Shown: positions 37,221-48,754, counted from the stretch's first letter. The stretch is 64,000 nt of DNA from Svornostia abyssi (GCA_024666565.1 CP088295.1:1054001-1118000), one strand, 5' to 3'. Notes: a model not told the origin generated them from the sequence alone. Made by a program: numbers and translations.

Positions 37221-40200
37221 TCAGCCCGAGACGGTCAGGTTGCTGATCGCGTGGCGGTTCGTCAGCCCGCCGGTGGAGGCGGTGAACCCCAGCAGGACCT
37301 GGTCGGGCAGGCTCGCGGCGTAGGTGACGGTCAGCCCGCCGTCGATCGACGCGGTGATCGCGGTGCGCGTCAGGGTGACCTTCACGCGCCGCGTCGTGTT
37401 CTGCAGCGGAGTGGCGAGTGCGGACGCCGCGCGCCAGTTCAGGGTCTGCCACGCGCCGGCGAGGGCGCCGTCGCTGATCCCGATGAAGTTGCCGCTGGTC
37501 TGGGTTCCGTTCGGGAAGCTCGACAACGCGACGGCCCAGCCGGGGATGCCGCCGAAGCCGAGGTGCCCGCCGCCGCCGCCGATGCTGGTGGGCGTGGCGC
37601 CGCGCGCAGGATCGGCCAGCGCGAGCGTGAGGCCGTCCGCGCCGGTTCCGTCGGCGATCGTGGCCTCGTACTCCACGGTGATCCCGCTGCCTACGGTGAC
37701 GGGCGTCGGGTAGAACGCGCTGCCCTTCTGGTCTGCCGCGGCGGCCGTGAGCTGCAGGGCGCCGCCGGCGATCGTCGACGACCCGTTGAGCTGCCAGCCG
37801 CCCGCGGCCGGATCGGGGACCGAGCTCGGCGGGGGCGGAGGCGGCGGCTCGACGATGCCGCCGCGCACGTCGAGGTTGCGGATGGCGTGGCGGTTCGTCA
37901 GCCCGCCGGTCGCCGCGCTGAAACCGAGCAGCAGGCGGTTGGGAAGGTCGACGGCCCGGGTGATCATCGGGGTGCCGTCCAGGGCCACGGTGACCGTGCC
38001 CGCCGCGATCGTCACGCGCACCTTGCGGGTGGTGTTCTGCAGCGGGGTGAGCAGCGGCGTGGTCTGCAGCCAGCTCAGCGTCTGCCACGCGCCGGCCTGC
38101 GCGCCGTTGCTGAGGCCGACGTAGTTACTGCTCGTCTGCGTCCCGTTGGGGAAGCTGCCGAGGGCGACGGCCCAGCCGGGGATGCCGCCGAAGCCGAGGT
38201 GCCCGCCGCCGCCACCGATGCTCGTCGGCGCCGCGCCGCGCGCAGGATCGGCAAGGATCATCGTCAGGCCGTCGGCTCCGCTGCCCGAGTCGATGGTCGC
38301 GTCGAACTCGATCGTGAGGCCCGAGGTGGTGTCCAGCGCCGTCGGCCAGAACGCCGTGCCCTTCTGGTCCGATGTCGGCGCGGTGAGCTGGAGGGCGCCG
38401 CCGGTGATCGTCGACGAGCCGTTGAGCTGCCAGCCTCCCTGGGTCGGGTCAGGCACCGCGCTCGGCTCGGGGTCGGGGTCGGGCACCGGCGCCCTGGTCA
38501 GGGCCAGGCGCAGGATCCCGCCTGCCGTGGGCGTGAGGACGAGGTCGCCGTCGACGGTGCCGCGGGTGAAGGCCAGGGTCTGCTCCGCGCCGGGCCCTAC
38601 GGTGAACGGCGCGCTCGGGCCGCTGACCTGGGCCCACCCGGCGCCCGGGACCGTGACCGACTGGATGGTGCCGCCCGCGTCGCCGGTGTTGGTGACCTTG
38701 ACGGTCACTTGGGTGTCCGTCTCGGTGGTCTTGGTCAGCGTGAGGTTGGCGGCCGGGGGCGGCGGCGCCTTCCCGAGCGCGAGCCGGAGCACAGCGCCGC
38801 TGGCCGGGGTCAGGGCGAGGTCGCCGTCGACCGTGCCGCGCGTGAGCGTCAGGGTGGCCTCCGCGCCGGCGGCGACGCCGAAGGGCGCGGACGGCCCGCT
38901 GCTCTGCGCCCAGCCGGCGCCCGGGAGGGCGATCGACGCGATCGTGCCCGCCGCGTCACCGGTGTTGGTGACCTTGACGGTCACCTGGGTGTCCGTCTGG
39001 CCGGTCTTGGTCAGTGCCAGGTTCGGGGCCGGCGCCGGCGGCGCCTTCTCGAGCGCCAGGCGCAGCACGGGGCCGCCGGCCGGCGTCACGACGACGTCCC
39101 CGTCGACCGATCCGCGGGTCAGGGTCAGCACGGTCGCCGTGCCGGGCCCCACCACGAAGGGCGTGCTCGGGCCATCGGTCTGGGCCCATCCTGCGCCCGG
39201 GAGGGCGACGGACTCGATGGTCCCTGCGCCGTCGCCGGTGTTCGCGATCCGCACACCGACCTGGGTGGACGACTGCCAGAGGCGGGAGACCGCGAGGTCG
39301 GCGACGGGCTGCGGCGGGGCCTTCTCGAGCGCCAGGCGCAGCGCAGCGCCGCTGGTCGGCGTCAGAACGAGGTCGCCGTCGACGCTGCCGCGGGCGAGCG
39401 TCAACGTCGTCTCGCCGCCCGCGGGCACGGTGAACGGGGCGCCGGGCCCGCCGGTCTGCGACCAGCCCGCCCCCGGCAGGGTGACGGACTGGATGGTCCC
39501 CGGCCCGTTGCCGGTGTTCGTCACGCGCACCGTGACGCTCGCGTCGGTCTGGGACGCCTTCGCCACCGCCAGCGCGGGCGCCGTCGTCCCAAAGGCCGGG
39601 ACGACCTCCCGCAGGTTCAGGTGATCGCGGTGCTGGAGCTGGATCCGCACGTAGCGCGCCGAGCGGTTCACCGGGACCGTGACGGTCGCGGGCTGGACGC
39701 CGGGCAGCAGGATCGACGTGACACCGGGCTGACTCTTGGTCGCTGCGATCGAGGTCGAGGTGAAGGGCTCGTCCGACACGAACACCATGACGTCGCGTGT
39801 GCGCGCCTGCCACCGGTCGGTCCGCGTGTAGATGGTGAGCTTCTCCAGCGAGCGCGAGCGGCCGAAGTCGACCTGCCACCACGGCTCGGTGTCGAGCAGC
39901 GTGTGCGATCCGTTGAAGTCGCCGTTCAGCACGTTCGTCGTGTTCCCGTCGAATGCCTTGTGGGCGGCGAGCGTGCGCAGCTGCGAGCTCTGGGTCGTCG
40001 TGACGTTGGGCAGCGTCGAACTCGTCTGGTCGACCCGGACGATCGGCGCCTTGCTCGGCACACCGGCGCTGTCGACGAGGAACAGCATGTACTGGCCCGC
40101 CGGGATGGTGTTGCCGTTCGACGGGACGGTCATGCTGATCCGGTCGCCGTCGACGTTCACGTCGAGCGGCACGTAGGTCTGGTCGAACGAATACTGGTGC

Positions 40201-41498
40201 GTGTTGGCCGCGAGACGGATGAGCGCGGCCTTGCGGATCGACGCGGCCTGCGGCGAGCGGACCGAGAAGGTCTGCCCCCCACGCGACCGACGACGGCGCG
40301 TCCTGTACCACCGGCCGGGGGGCGAGCTCGCCGGAACCGTCCTTCTTGAACAGGTGCGGCGGCGAGAAGTACGCGCCGTTGTACTCGTCGATCCCACGCG
40401 CTGACGTGCCCGCGGACCACACGCGGCCATCGGGCAGCAGCGCGGCGACGGAGTGGTACTGGCGCTGGCGCGGGCTGTCCTCCATGGACGACCATTGCCC
40501 GGTCGCGGGCGACCACAGCTCCGGCGTCATGACCGGGACGCCGGTCGTCTCGCTGTTGGACGCGTTGCCGCCGATCGTCAGCGCCGAGCCGTCGGGCAGC
40601 GTCACGGCCGTCGCGGTGATGCGCGGGAACCGCATGGTGCCTGACGCCTTGGCCACCGGCTTTCCGGACGACACGTCGAGCGTGTACGTGGTCTTCAGCG
40701 TGCCGCCGCCGATCATGAGCGAGGTGTACGGACCGACCATCGTGCTCGTCAGGCGCAGCCGCGGCTGCAGCAGCGTGCGGTCGGCGAACGGGGTCAGCGA
40801 GCCCGGGCGCCGCTCGTGGTCATGATCGACCGGACCGGCGCGTTGGTCTGCGAGATGCTCTCGACGGTGAAGCGGCCGTCGGGCATGCGCACCACGTGCG
40901 GGTAGTAGGTGGCGTCGAAGCCCACGCTGGTCAGCCGGCGGCTTATACCCGTCGCGGCGTCGATGAAGTCCGCGCCGTTGCCGCCGCGCCCGCCGAGCGC
41001 GACGATGTTGCCGTCCTTGTCGATCTGGCCACCCGGGTACCAACGGCCGCGCGAGATGTTGCCCCACGCGCCGAAGGTCTTCGTCTCCGGGTCGTAGAGG
41101 ACGTTGCGATCGCTGTTGTACGTCTCGTTGCCGCCGCCGACAAGCGCGACCTTGCCGTCGGGCAGCGTGGTGATGAGCGTGCAGAAGACGGAGGTCGGCG
41201 CGAGGTTCGCGCTGCGGCCGATGACCCCGCGGTCGGGGTCGATGATCATCGCCTTGCCGTTGTTCGGCGAGAGGCCGTGGGGCACGCCCGGGTCGGCCTG
41301 GTCCCACGCGACGATGTTGCCGTCGGGCATGACGGCCGCGGAGATCGGGATCACCGGGTACTGCTGCAGGGCACTCCACCGTCCGGTCTGGGCGGGGTCG
41401 GCCGCGGTGGCGACGGTCGCGCTGGCCGCGGCGACGACGAGGAGGCCCGTGACGGTCGAAAGAAGTCGAGCAAGCACGAGTGCTCTCGACCGTAGCAC
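37221..41498 (-). CDS. Larger secreted copper radical oxidase with four CARDB-like and two lectin domains (frame-broken)
   Basis: Repaired length is about 1,424 residues. The layout follows the neighbouring gene: signal peptide, kelch propeller, DUF1929, discoidin-like domain (PWWQVDFGRSRSLEK), CARDB-like modules and two L-type lectin domains. Active-site equivalents are Cys in [14 protein letters not shown], Tyr in GRWYPGG, Tyr-His in [16 protein letters not shown] and His in LAANTHQYSF. Four CARDB-like modules replace the single one of its paralogue. Frame breaks are at GCCCGGGC 40801-40808 (two bases) and a C6 run at 40275-40280. The start may be GTG 41498 or GTG 41477, the latter eleven bases after TACGGT. 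The lectins probably hold the oxidase on a glycan surface. Confidence 0.85.
38480..39590 (-). repeat. Four tandem CARDB-like modules of about 90 codons
   Basis: Each module repeats the order [51 protein letters not shown] and LRLALEKAP. The neighbouring oxidase has only one such unit, so the array expanded by unequal exchange or was lost there. Confidence 0.8.
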
Positions 41499-41641
41499 CG
41501 GAACGGCCCGATGCGAAGGAATGCGGTTCGTGGTGTGAGAGTCGGGTCAGATCCGTCGCATTTCCGGGGCGTTCTGGTGTGGACGGCCAGCGGGTACGGC
41601 GCGCCTTGTCCGTCCACGCCGCGCGCCGCGCCGCGAGCGGC

Positions 41642-41675
41642 TTGAAAGAAAATCTCAGTCGGCTACACTGAGATT
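41642..41675 (+). promoter_or_regulatory. clpB promoter with overlapping HspR-type operator
   Basis: TTGAAA (41642-41647), 16 bases, and TACACT (41664-41669) make a good housekeeping promoter. AATCTCAGT-N7-ACTGAGATT (41651-41675) is a perfect inverted repeat covering the -10. Spacing N7 equals that of the actinobacterial HAIR site (CTTGAGT-N7-ACTCAAG), and AATCT-N15-AGATT matches the dnaK site. ATG 41679 follows nine bases after the -10. Confidence 0.7.
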
Positions 41676-41678
41676 CAT

Positions 41679-44220
41679 ATGCAGGCCGACCGCTTCACCA
41701 TCAAGTCCCAGGAGGCCCTGCAGGCCGCGATCGGCCTTGCCGCCTCCCCGCAATCAGCCGCAGGTGCTCCCCGAGCACCTGCTCACCGTCCTGCTCGAGC
41801 AGGACGAGTCGCTCGTCCCCAGCCTCCTGCGCAAGGTGGGCGTCAACACCGGCGCGCTCCGCGGCGAGGTCAACGCCGCCATCGACGCGCTGCCGACCCT
41901 CGGATCCCCCGAGGAGCCCACCACCGCGCCCGAGCTCATGCAGGTCCTGCGCGCCGCCGAGCACGAGATGCGCGAGCTCAAGGACGAGTTCATCTCCACC
42001 GAGCACCTCCTGATCTCGCTGGCCGGCCACAACTCGAAGGCCGGCGACGCCCTCCGCGCCGCGGGCGCCCGCAAGGACGCCCTGCTGGAAGCGCTCGGCG
42101 AGCTGCGGGGCAGTCACCGCGTCACCGATCAGAGCCCCGAGGACAAGGTCGGCGCGCTGGAGAAGTTCGGCCGTGACCTCACGGAAGCCGCCGAGCGCGG
42201 CGAGCTCGACCCGGTCATCGGCCGCGACGACGAGATCCGCCGCGTCATCCAGGTCCTGTCGCGCCGCCGGAAGAACAACCCGGTGCTCATCGGCGAGCCC
42301 GGCGTCGGCAAGACGGCGATCGTCGAAGGCCTCGCGCAGCGCATCGTCGACGGCGACGTCCCGGAGTCCCTGCGCGACCGCCGCGTGGTGTCGCTGGACA
42401 TCGGCGCCCTGCTCGCCGGGTCGAAGTACCGCGGCGAGTTCGAGGAGCGCATGAAGGCCGTGCTGCAGGACATCAAGGACGCGGGCGGCCAGGTCGTCCT
42501 CTTCATGGACGAGCTGCACACGATCGTGGGCGCGGGCGCCGCCGAGGGCGCGGTCGACGCCGCGAATCTGCTCAAGCCGATGCTCGCCCGCGGCGAGCTG
42601 CGGGCGGTCGGCGCCACGACGCTCGACGAGTACCGAAAGCACATCGAGAAGGACGCGGCGCTGGAGCGCCGGTTCCAGCCGGTCACGGTCGGTGAGCCGA
42701 CCGTCGAGGACACGATCGCGATCCTCCGCGGCCTGAAGGAGAAGTACGAGGTCCACCACGGCGTACGGATCCAGGACAGCGCCGTCATCGCGGCCGCGAC
42801 CCTCTCGCACCGGTACATCGCCGACCGCTTCCTGCCCGACAAGGCCATCGACCTCGTCGACGAGGCGTCATCGCGCCTGCGCATCGAGATCGACTCCCTT
42901 CCGGAGGAGATCGACGAACTCGACCGCCGCGTCATGCAGCTCGAGATCGAGCTGACGTCGCTGGAGGCCGAGACGGACGAGGCGTCGGTCGCCCGGCGCG
43001 AGGCGCTGGCCGCCGAGCTGGCGGACCTGCGCGAGAAGTCCAACGAGATGAAGCTCCAGTGGCACGCCGAGAAGGACAAGATCACGGCGGTGTCGGCGAT
43101 CAAGGAGCGGATCGAGCACGCGCACCGCGAGCTCGACCAGGCCCAGCGCAACGCCGACCTCCAGCGCGCCGCCGAGCTGCGCCACGGCCGGATCCCCGAG
43201 CTCGAGCGCGAGCTCGAGGCCGCGGAGGCCGAGGCCGACGGCAATGCCGGGTTCCTCCAGGAGGAGGTCACGAGCGAGGACATCGCCGAGGTCGTGGCCC
43301 GCTGGACCAACATCCCGGTCAGCCGTCTCATGGAGGGCGAGGTCGAGAAGCTCGTCCACATGGAGGAGCGCCTGCACCGGCGGGTCATCGGGCAGGGCGA
43401 GGCCGTCGAAGCGGTGTCCAACGCGCTGCGCCGGTCGCGCTCCGGGCTGAGCGATCCAGACCGACCGATCGGTTCGTTTCTCTTCCTTGGTCCCACAGGC
43501 GTCGGCAAGACCGAGCTTGCGCGCGCGCTCGCGGAGTTCATGTTCGACAGCGCCGACGCGATGGTCCGCATCGACATGTCCGAGTACATGGAGAAGCACG
43601 CCGTCTCCCGGCTCGTGGGCGCCCCTCCCGGCTACGTCGGCTACGACGAGGGCGGCCAGCTGACGGAGACGGTCCGCCGCCGGCCCTACTCCGTGGTGCT
43701 CCTCGACGAGATCGAGAAGGCGCACCCGGACGTGTTCAACATCCTGCTGCAGGTGCTCGACGACGGGCGCCTCACCGACGGCCAGGGCCGCACGGTCGAC
43801 TTCCGCAACGTCGTGATCATCATGACCTCGAACATCCCGGGCGGCCGGGTGGGCGCCGAGGCGCACTTCAAGCCCGAGTTCATCAACCGCCTGGACGACA
43901 TCGTCGAGTTCCAGTCGCTGTCACGCGACCAAATCGGCTCGATCGTCGACCTCCAGGTCGCCCGGCTCGTCACGCGGGTGCGCGAGCGCGGCATCGAGGT
44001 CGAGCTCACCGACGAGGCGCGGACGCTGCTCGGCAACCTGGGCTACGACCCGACGTACGGCGCGCGGCCGCTGAAGCGCGTCATCCAGAAGCAGCTGGTC
44101 GACAAGCTGGCGCTGGCGATCCTCCAGGGCGAGTTCGTCGAGGGTGACACGGTGCGGGCGGACGCGGCCGAAGGCGAGATCGTGCTGGAGAAGGCAATCG
44201 CGGCGGCCGCGGTCGCCTGA
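41679..44220 (+). CDS. clpB: Disaggregase ClpB (one frame break near the start)
   Basis: ATG 41679 begins [20 protein letters not shown], the standard ClpB N-terminus. A C4 run at 41746-41749 then breaks the frame; removing one C continues into [20 protein letters not shown]. The repaired protein has about 846 residues. AAA-1 has [20 protein letters not shown] and [16 protein letters not shown] coiled-coil middle domain follows ([20 protein letters not shown]). AAA-2 has [20 protein letters not shown] and [13 protein letters not shown]. ClpB rescues aggregated proteins with DnaK. The overlapping operator suggests joint control with dnaK by HspR. The break is more likely a sequence error than a lesion. 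Confidence 0.95.
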
Positions 44221-44229
44221 GGCCCGACA

Positions 44230-44266
44230 GACGGTGACGTTCCTTGCGATGACCGCAAGGAACGTC
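44230..44266 (+). terminator. Strong hairpin after clpB containing a dispersed 19-mer
   Basis: GACGTTCCTTGCG (44236-44248), loop ATGAC, and its exact complement (44254-44266) form a 13-bp stem between convergent genes. The 19-mer GACGGTGACGTTCCTTGCG at 44230-44248 recurs inverted at 13859-13877. Confidence 0.6.
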
Positions 44267-44339
44267 GCCAGAGTTTGTCGGTGGGGCCCGTGGCGTACGC
44301 CGTGCTGCGCGCCGCTCGGCGGGAGCGCCGGCCCGCCAC

Positions 44340-45471
44340 CTAGGGCACCGTGTGGGACCGGGCCACGTCCGGTGACCACGTCGTCCGGAACCACAGCCAC
44401 GTGACCGTCCGGCCCGTCCACGACGGGTCGGCGACGCGCTCGCCGCCCTCGTCGAAGGACCGCAGCCCCTGGCCCGGCGCGAACACGCGCATCGTCGTGA
44501 GCTTCCCGCCGCGTGCGGGCTTGTCGACCCACGCGACTGCGCCGAACTCGCTGAGCGTCAGTTCGACGCCGTCGACCTCGACGAGATTGGTCGGCTGTCG
44601 GAGCAGCAGCGAGCGCGACGAGAACGCGTACACGTGCACGACCTCGACACCGCCGCGCCGGCAGGCCCAGGTGAGGTGGTCGTTCCAGGCGATGGCGGCG
44701 TCGTCGGTGCCCACCCGGGGAGCGCACGCGCCGCCGATGCGGGTGCGCCGTGCCGGGCCGGGGGCGCACACGTACATCGAACCGTCGATCACGCGGACGA
44801 GGCCGAAGTCCCCGGCGACGAGGTAGTCGCCGCCGCGCGGGAAGCACGTCGTCGTGCGCCGCAGCTGCGTGGCCAGGCTGTAGCGGCGGGTGGACAGGCC
44901 CGGCGGGGTCCACCGCACGCGGTCGCCCGCGGCCGTCACCCGGCCCGCGCCCGTCGACCGGGTTCGCGCGGCGTCGAGGTCGGTGATCCGGCCACCGCGG
45001 AACAGGCGAAGCGTGGCGTAGCCGCCGCGCTCGGACCACAGCACGTCGCCGCCCGCGGTCAGCACGAACTCGCGCGGATGCGGGCGGTAGTCCAGCGAGT
45101 CGGGCACAGAGACGGCCCGCCGCTGCGTGAAGTCCACGACGCTGACGCCCCACACGGCGGGGAGGTCCCCGTCGACCGTGCCCGGGGCGTCCTCCGCGTC
45201 GTAGCCGGTGGCGACGAGCGCGCGACGCCCGGTCACGGTCAGGATCCGTGCGCGCTCGGCCGCGTCGTCGATGACGATCGCGCGCCCCCCGCCCGCGGCA
45301 CGCGTACAGGACGTCATCCTCGCCGCGCCGGGCGGAGGTCACCTCGATGGCGCCCCGCTGGGCGACACGGTCTGCCCCCTGCGGTCCACAGGCGGCCGCC
45401 GCGTGGGACGAGGCGGCGGCAAGGAGCGCCCAGGTGAAGAGGACGATGGCGGCGGCTCGCAACGTGCGCAT
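44340..45471 (-). CDS. Secreted beta-propeller-like protein of unknown function (frame break)
   Basis: ATG 45471 starts a signal peptide (MRTLRAAAIVLFTWALLAAA) and a short mature start with CGPQGADRVAQRGAIEV. The frame breaks near the C6 run at 45285-45290; the continuation AIVIDDAAERARILTVTGRR runs to TAG 44340. About 376 residues result. Repeated strands such as DVLWSERGGYATLRLFRGGR and AIAWNDHLTWACRRGGVEVV look like blades of a beta-propeller (WD/PQQ-like), with several cysteines. The function is not recognised. It converges with clpB across a hairpin. Confidence 0.62.
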
Positions 45472-45500
45472 GTCCAAACAACGCGGCGGACCGCGAGGCG

Positions 45501-45773
45501 TTACGGGGAGGGTGGGGACAGCCCGCCCGTCGCCTCCTGGCGCATCGTCTCGAGCGTCTGCTCGTAGTGCGCGGTCAGCCCGTCGATGACCTCGGCCGGG
45601 CAGACGCTGTGCGAAGCCCATCCGCAGTTGCGGCAGCGAAACCGCGCTTCGTACCAATCGTCGGCGGGCATGCCGCTGAGCGCCTCGACGACGACGAAGG
45701 GGCGCAGGCAGGCAGGGCAGGTGGCGAGCTCGGGGGCTCCACACCGGGAGAAGGGCGCTGGCGCCCCCGCCAT
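45501..45773 (-). CDS. Small zinc-ribbon protein
   Basis: A 90-residue protein starting at ATG 45773 (MAGAPAPFSRCGAPELATCP); TTG 45785 is an alternative four codons upstream. CPACLRPF and RCRNCGWA form two CxxC knuckles about 25 residues apart, a good zinc ribbon, followed by SVCPAEVIDGLTAHYEQTLE. Probably a nucleic-acid or protein-binding accessory factor. It starts 18 bases after the LuxR-type regulator stops, so the two likely share a transcript. Confidence 0.68.
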   Translation of the reverse strand: MAGAPAPFSRCGAPELATCPACLRPFVVVEALSGMPADDWYEARFRCRNCGWASHSVCPAEVIDGLTAHYEQTLETMRQEATGGLSPPSP

Positions 45774-45791
45774 CACGCGCGGCAAGAGCGG

Positions 45792-48632
45792 CTACGCGCC
45801 AAGGCGGGCGGCGAGCTGCGTCCGGCTGCGAATGTCGAGCTTGCGATACGCGCTGGACAGGTGCATCTCGACGGTCTTCTGGGTCACGAAGAGCTCCTGC
45901 GCGATCTCGCGGTTGCTGGCGCCGTCGGCGGCCAAGCGCGCGACCCGCATCTCCGCTGCGGTCAGCAGTACGGCACCGCCCTCGTCGCGGCGCCTGGGCC
46001 GGCCCCCGGCGGCGGCGAGCTCCTCCAGCGCGGCGTCGGCGGTCGCCAGCGCCCCGCACGCCCCAGCGATGTCGGCCGCCTCGTGCAGGGGTTCGCGTGC
46101 GGCGGTGCGGTCACCGGCGATCCGGCGTGTGCGTCCGGCGGCCAGCAGCGCACGGGCGCGCAGCAGCGGCGCGCCGGCGGCAGCGGCCAGCTCGGCGGCT
46201 TCGTCGGCCGCGGACGCGGAGTCCACGGCGCCCACCTGCGCGGCGCAGAGCAGCGCGGCCGCCAGACTGACCCGGCCGCCGACGGCGCGCATGAGGCCCA
46301 GGTGCTCCCGGGCCAACTCGTGTGCGCGGGGCTCGTCCTCCATCCCCGACGCTGCCCGCGCTGCGACCTCGCGCCATGGGGCGAACCCGCTGCCGTCGAG
46401 GCGGTGCTCGGCCATCCGGCGCCCGAGCCGCTCGGCCTGCGCGAGCGCGCCGACCGCGTCGCGGGTCCGCAGGCGGACGAGTGCCTGGGCGTACTCGACG
46501 GTGATGTCCACGCCGAGCGCGTCGCGGTCGCGGTCGGCGTCAGTCACCGCCGCCATGGCGTCGGCGGCATCGTCGGTGCGCCCCTGCTCGAGCAGGATCT
46601 GCACGAGGAACTGGGTCGAGGCGGCGGCGCCGAACCGCCAGCTCGGATACTCCGCCAGCGCGAGCGACTCCAAGGCGTCGGCCTCCGCGCCGGCCAGGTC
46701 GCCCTGACGCAGGCGGACCGCCGAGCGCAGACAGAGCGCAAGCCCCAGCACCGAGACGGACCCGGTGCGCCGGCCGCGGGCGACGGCCCGGTCGGTCTCC
46801 CGCCGGGCCACGTCCAGTTGATCGCACAGCATGAGCGCCCACATGCCGTACCCCCACTGCGGCCCGGTCGAGAGGTCCAGCAGGTCGCACAGGCTCGACG
46901 CGGCGGGGACGATGACCGCTTCGACGTCGGCCGCCGGGCGCCCGCGCAGCGCCAGCTCGATGGCGTGCATCGCGGCGAGCAGCGACCACGTCGGGTCCTC
47001 CGGCGGCGGAGCGGCCGGGTCGATGCGCTCTGCCTCCTCGTCGCGGAAGGCCAGGGCCTCCGGCGACGCGGCGAACAGCGCCGCGGCATGCAGCGCCGAC
47101 CGCAACGCCGCCGACGGCGCGCCGGGCTGGTCGGCGACGACCTCGCGGAGCACCGCGAACCCGTTCGACGTGTGGCCCGCCATCGAGAGCGCGCCGGCGT
47201 ACTCGAGCGAGACCGCGGTGCGGGCCGCGAGATCGGGCGCGAGCTCGACCGCCTCGGTGAACCGCTCCAGCGCGCCCGGCTCGCCCGCCGAGGCCTCGGC
47301 GCGCGCGAGCGACGCGACGAGCGCGCCGCGTGCCGCGGGTGCCACCGGCTCCTGCAACGCGCGGCGCAGGTAGCGCACGGCCGTCTCCGGAGCGCCCAGC
47401 CCGAACGCCTGATCCGCCGCCTCGGCGAGCGCCTCGGTCGCCCAGGCCTCGCCGGCCGGAGGCGCGGCGGCGAGGTGTGCGGCGAGCTCCGCGCTGCCGG
47501 CGCCGCGCGCCCTGAGCAGCGCGGCGGCGCGCAGGTGCGCCCCCTGCCGCTCGACGGGTGGCAGGAGCCGATAGACCGACGCCCGCACGAGCGGGTGGAC
47601 GAAGCGCAGGCCGCGTGTGGTGTCGTCGAGGTAGCCGAGACGCAGCAGCGCGTCGGTGCCCGGCGCCGCGTCGGCCGGGTCGAGCTCCGCGAACGCGACG
47701 GCCTCGCTGGGGTCGACGTCGTCGCCCAGAACTGCGACCGCCTGCGCGATCGCCATCGCGGCGGGCGGCGCGGACTCCAGCGCTCGGCGCACGCGGTGCC
47801 CGATCGACCGGGCGCCGAGCACACGCAGCTCCTCCGCCCGGGCCACAGCGGGCTGCAGGCCGGCGCGCTGCGCTTCGGCGAGCAGCGCGCGGAGCAGGAG
47901 CGGGTTCCCGGCGGTCAGCTCGTGGCAGGCAGGGCCGAGCCGGGACCCCGCGTCACCCCAGGTCCGGCGTACGTACTCGACGGTCGCCGCCTCCGACAGC
48001 CGTTCGACGCGCAGCTGGCGGCACGTCGGGTCATCGATCATGTCCGCCAGCGCGGGACGCCCCTCGATCTCCTGCGCCGGACGGGTCGCCAGCAGCTGCA
48101 CGAGCGCCACGCCGTCGAGCCGGTGCCCGAGGAACCGCAGGAAGCGCAGCGACAGGTCGTCGGCGCGGTGGGCGTCGTCGACGACCAGCAGCAGCGGGCC
48201 CAACGCCTCAGCGAGGTTGACGCACACCCAGTACAGGCCCTGTTGACGGCCGAACACGCCGTCGTCCGGGGCGGGGACGGGGGCGACCGGATCCTCCAGC
48301 CCGAAGACCGGGCGGGCCAGGCTTGCGGCCCCCGACCAGGCCGCTTCGGGCTCGGCCAGGGCTCGCAGCGCCGGCTCGAGCAGCTGGCGGACCACGCCGT
48401 ACGGGTAGTCCTGTTCGAGTTCGTCGCCGCGGGCCCGCAGGACCGTGAACGCGGGCGCCGCCTGTTCGACGAGCCGGGCGACGAGGGCGGTCTTGCCGAC
48501 CCCGGCCTCGCCCAGCACCACGACGGTGGAGCCGGCCCCCGCCCCGGCGTCTGCGAGCACCGCCTGCATGGCCCGCTCCTGGTCCTCACGCTCCAGCAGT
48601 GAGGCGACACTCTGCGTTCCGGGGTCGCTCAT
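45792..48632 (-). CDS. Large LuxR/LAL-type ATP-binding transcriptional regulator
   Basis: A 946-residue regulator. The N-terminal AAA/STAND ATPase has Walker A VLGEAGVGKTALVARLVEQ and Walker B LLLVVDDAHRADDLSLRFLR. A long helical TPR-like middle region runs from about residue 350 to 870. The C-terminal LuxR helix-turn-helix reads LTAAEMRVARLAADGASNRE then IAQELFVTQKTVEMHLSSAY. LAL regulators activate genes after binding a small molecule. ATG 48632 is preceded by TAGGGT and ten bases. It is divergent from the first ECF sigma gene with 122 bases between starts, so they may be linked in regulation. Confidence 0.9.
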   Translation of the reverse strand: MSDPGTQSVASLLEREDQERAMQAVLADAGAGAGSTVVVLGEAGVGKTALVARLVEQAAPAFTVLRARGDELEQDYPYGVVRQLLEPALRALAEPEAAWSGAASLARPVFGLEDPVAPVPAPDDGVFGRQQGLYWVCVNLAEALGPLLLVVDDAHRADDLSLRFLRFLGHRLDGVALVQLLATRPAQEIEGRPALADMIDDPTCRQLRVERLSEAATVEYVRRTWGDAGSRLGPACHELTAGNPLLLRALLAEAQRAGLQPAVARAEELRVLGARSIGHRVRRALESAPPAAMAIAQAVAVLGDDVDPSEAVAFAELDPADAAPGTDALLRLGYLDDTTRGLRFVHPLVRASVYRLLPPVERQGAHLRAAALLRARGAGSAELAAHLAAAPPAGEAWATEALAEAADQAFGLGAPETAVRYLRRALQEPVAPAARGALVASLARAEASAGEPGALERFTEAVELAPDLAARTAVSLEYAGALSMAGHTSNGFAVLREVVADQPGAPSAALRSALHAAALFAASPEALAFRDEEAERIDPAAPPPEDPTWSLLAAMHAIELALRGRPAADVEAVIVPAASSLCDLLDLSTGPQWGYGMWALMLCDQLDVARRETDRAVARGRRTGSVSVLGLALCLRSAVRLRQGDLAGAEADALESLALAEYPSWRFGAAASTQFLVQILLEQGRTDDAADAMAAVTDADRDRDALGVDITVEYAQALVRLRTRDAVGALAQAERLGRRMAEHRLDGSGFAPWREVAARAASGMEDEPRAHELAREHLGLMRAVGGRVSLAAALLCAAQVGAVDSASAADEAAELAAAAGAPLLRARALLAAGRTRRIAGDRTAAREPLHEAADIAGACGALATADAALEELAAAGGRPRRRDEGGAVLLTAAEMRVARLAADGASNREIAQELFVTQKTVEMHLSSAYRKLDIRSRTQLAARLGA

Positions 48633-48754
48633 GCGTGCGCGCACCCTATGGGGTAATCGCAGCGCACTGAAGGGGACCCCAGGGTCAGGACCAGGGTGAA
48701 GAAGCCGGGGCGCCCCCGTGGGCAGGGCGTCCCCGGCGGAGAAGGATCGATGCC

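Noticed and set aside
37035..40349. A 1,100-codon open frame on the plus strand opposite the larger copper oxidase, and similar long frames at 18718-21792 and 56381-59152
   Set aside because: They are antisense shadows caused by high GC; the opposite strand holds recognisable domains and these products are Arg/Ala/Gly-rich without motifs.
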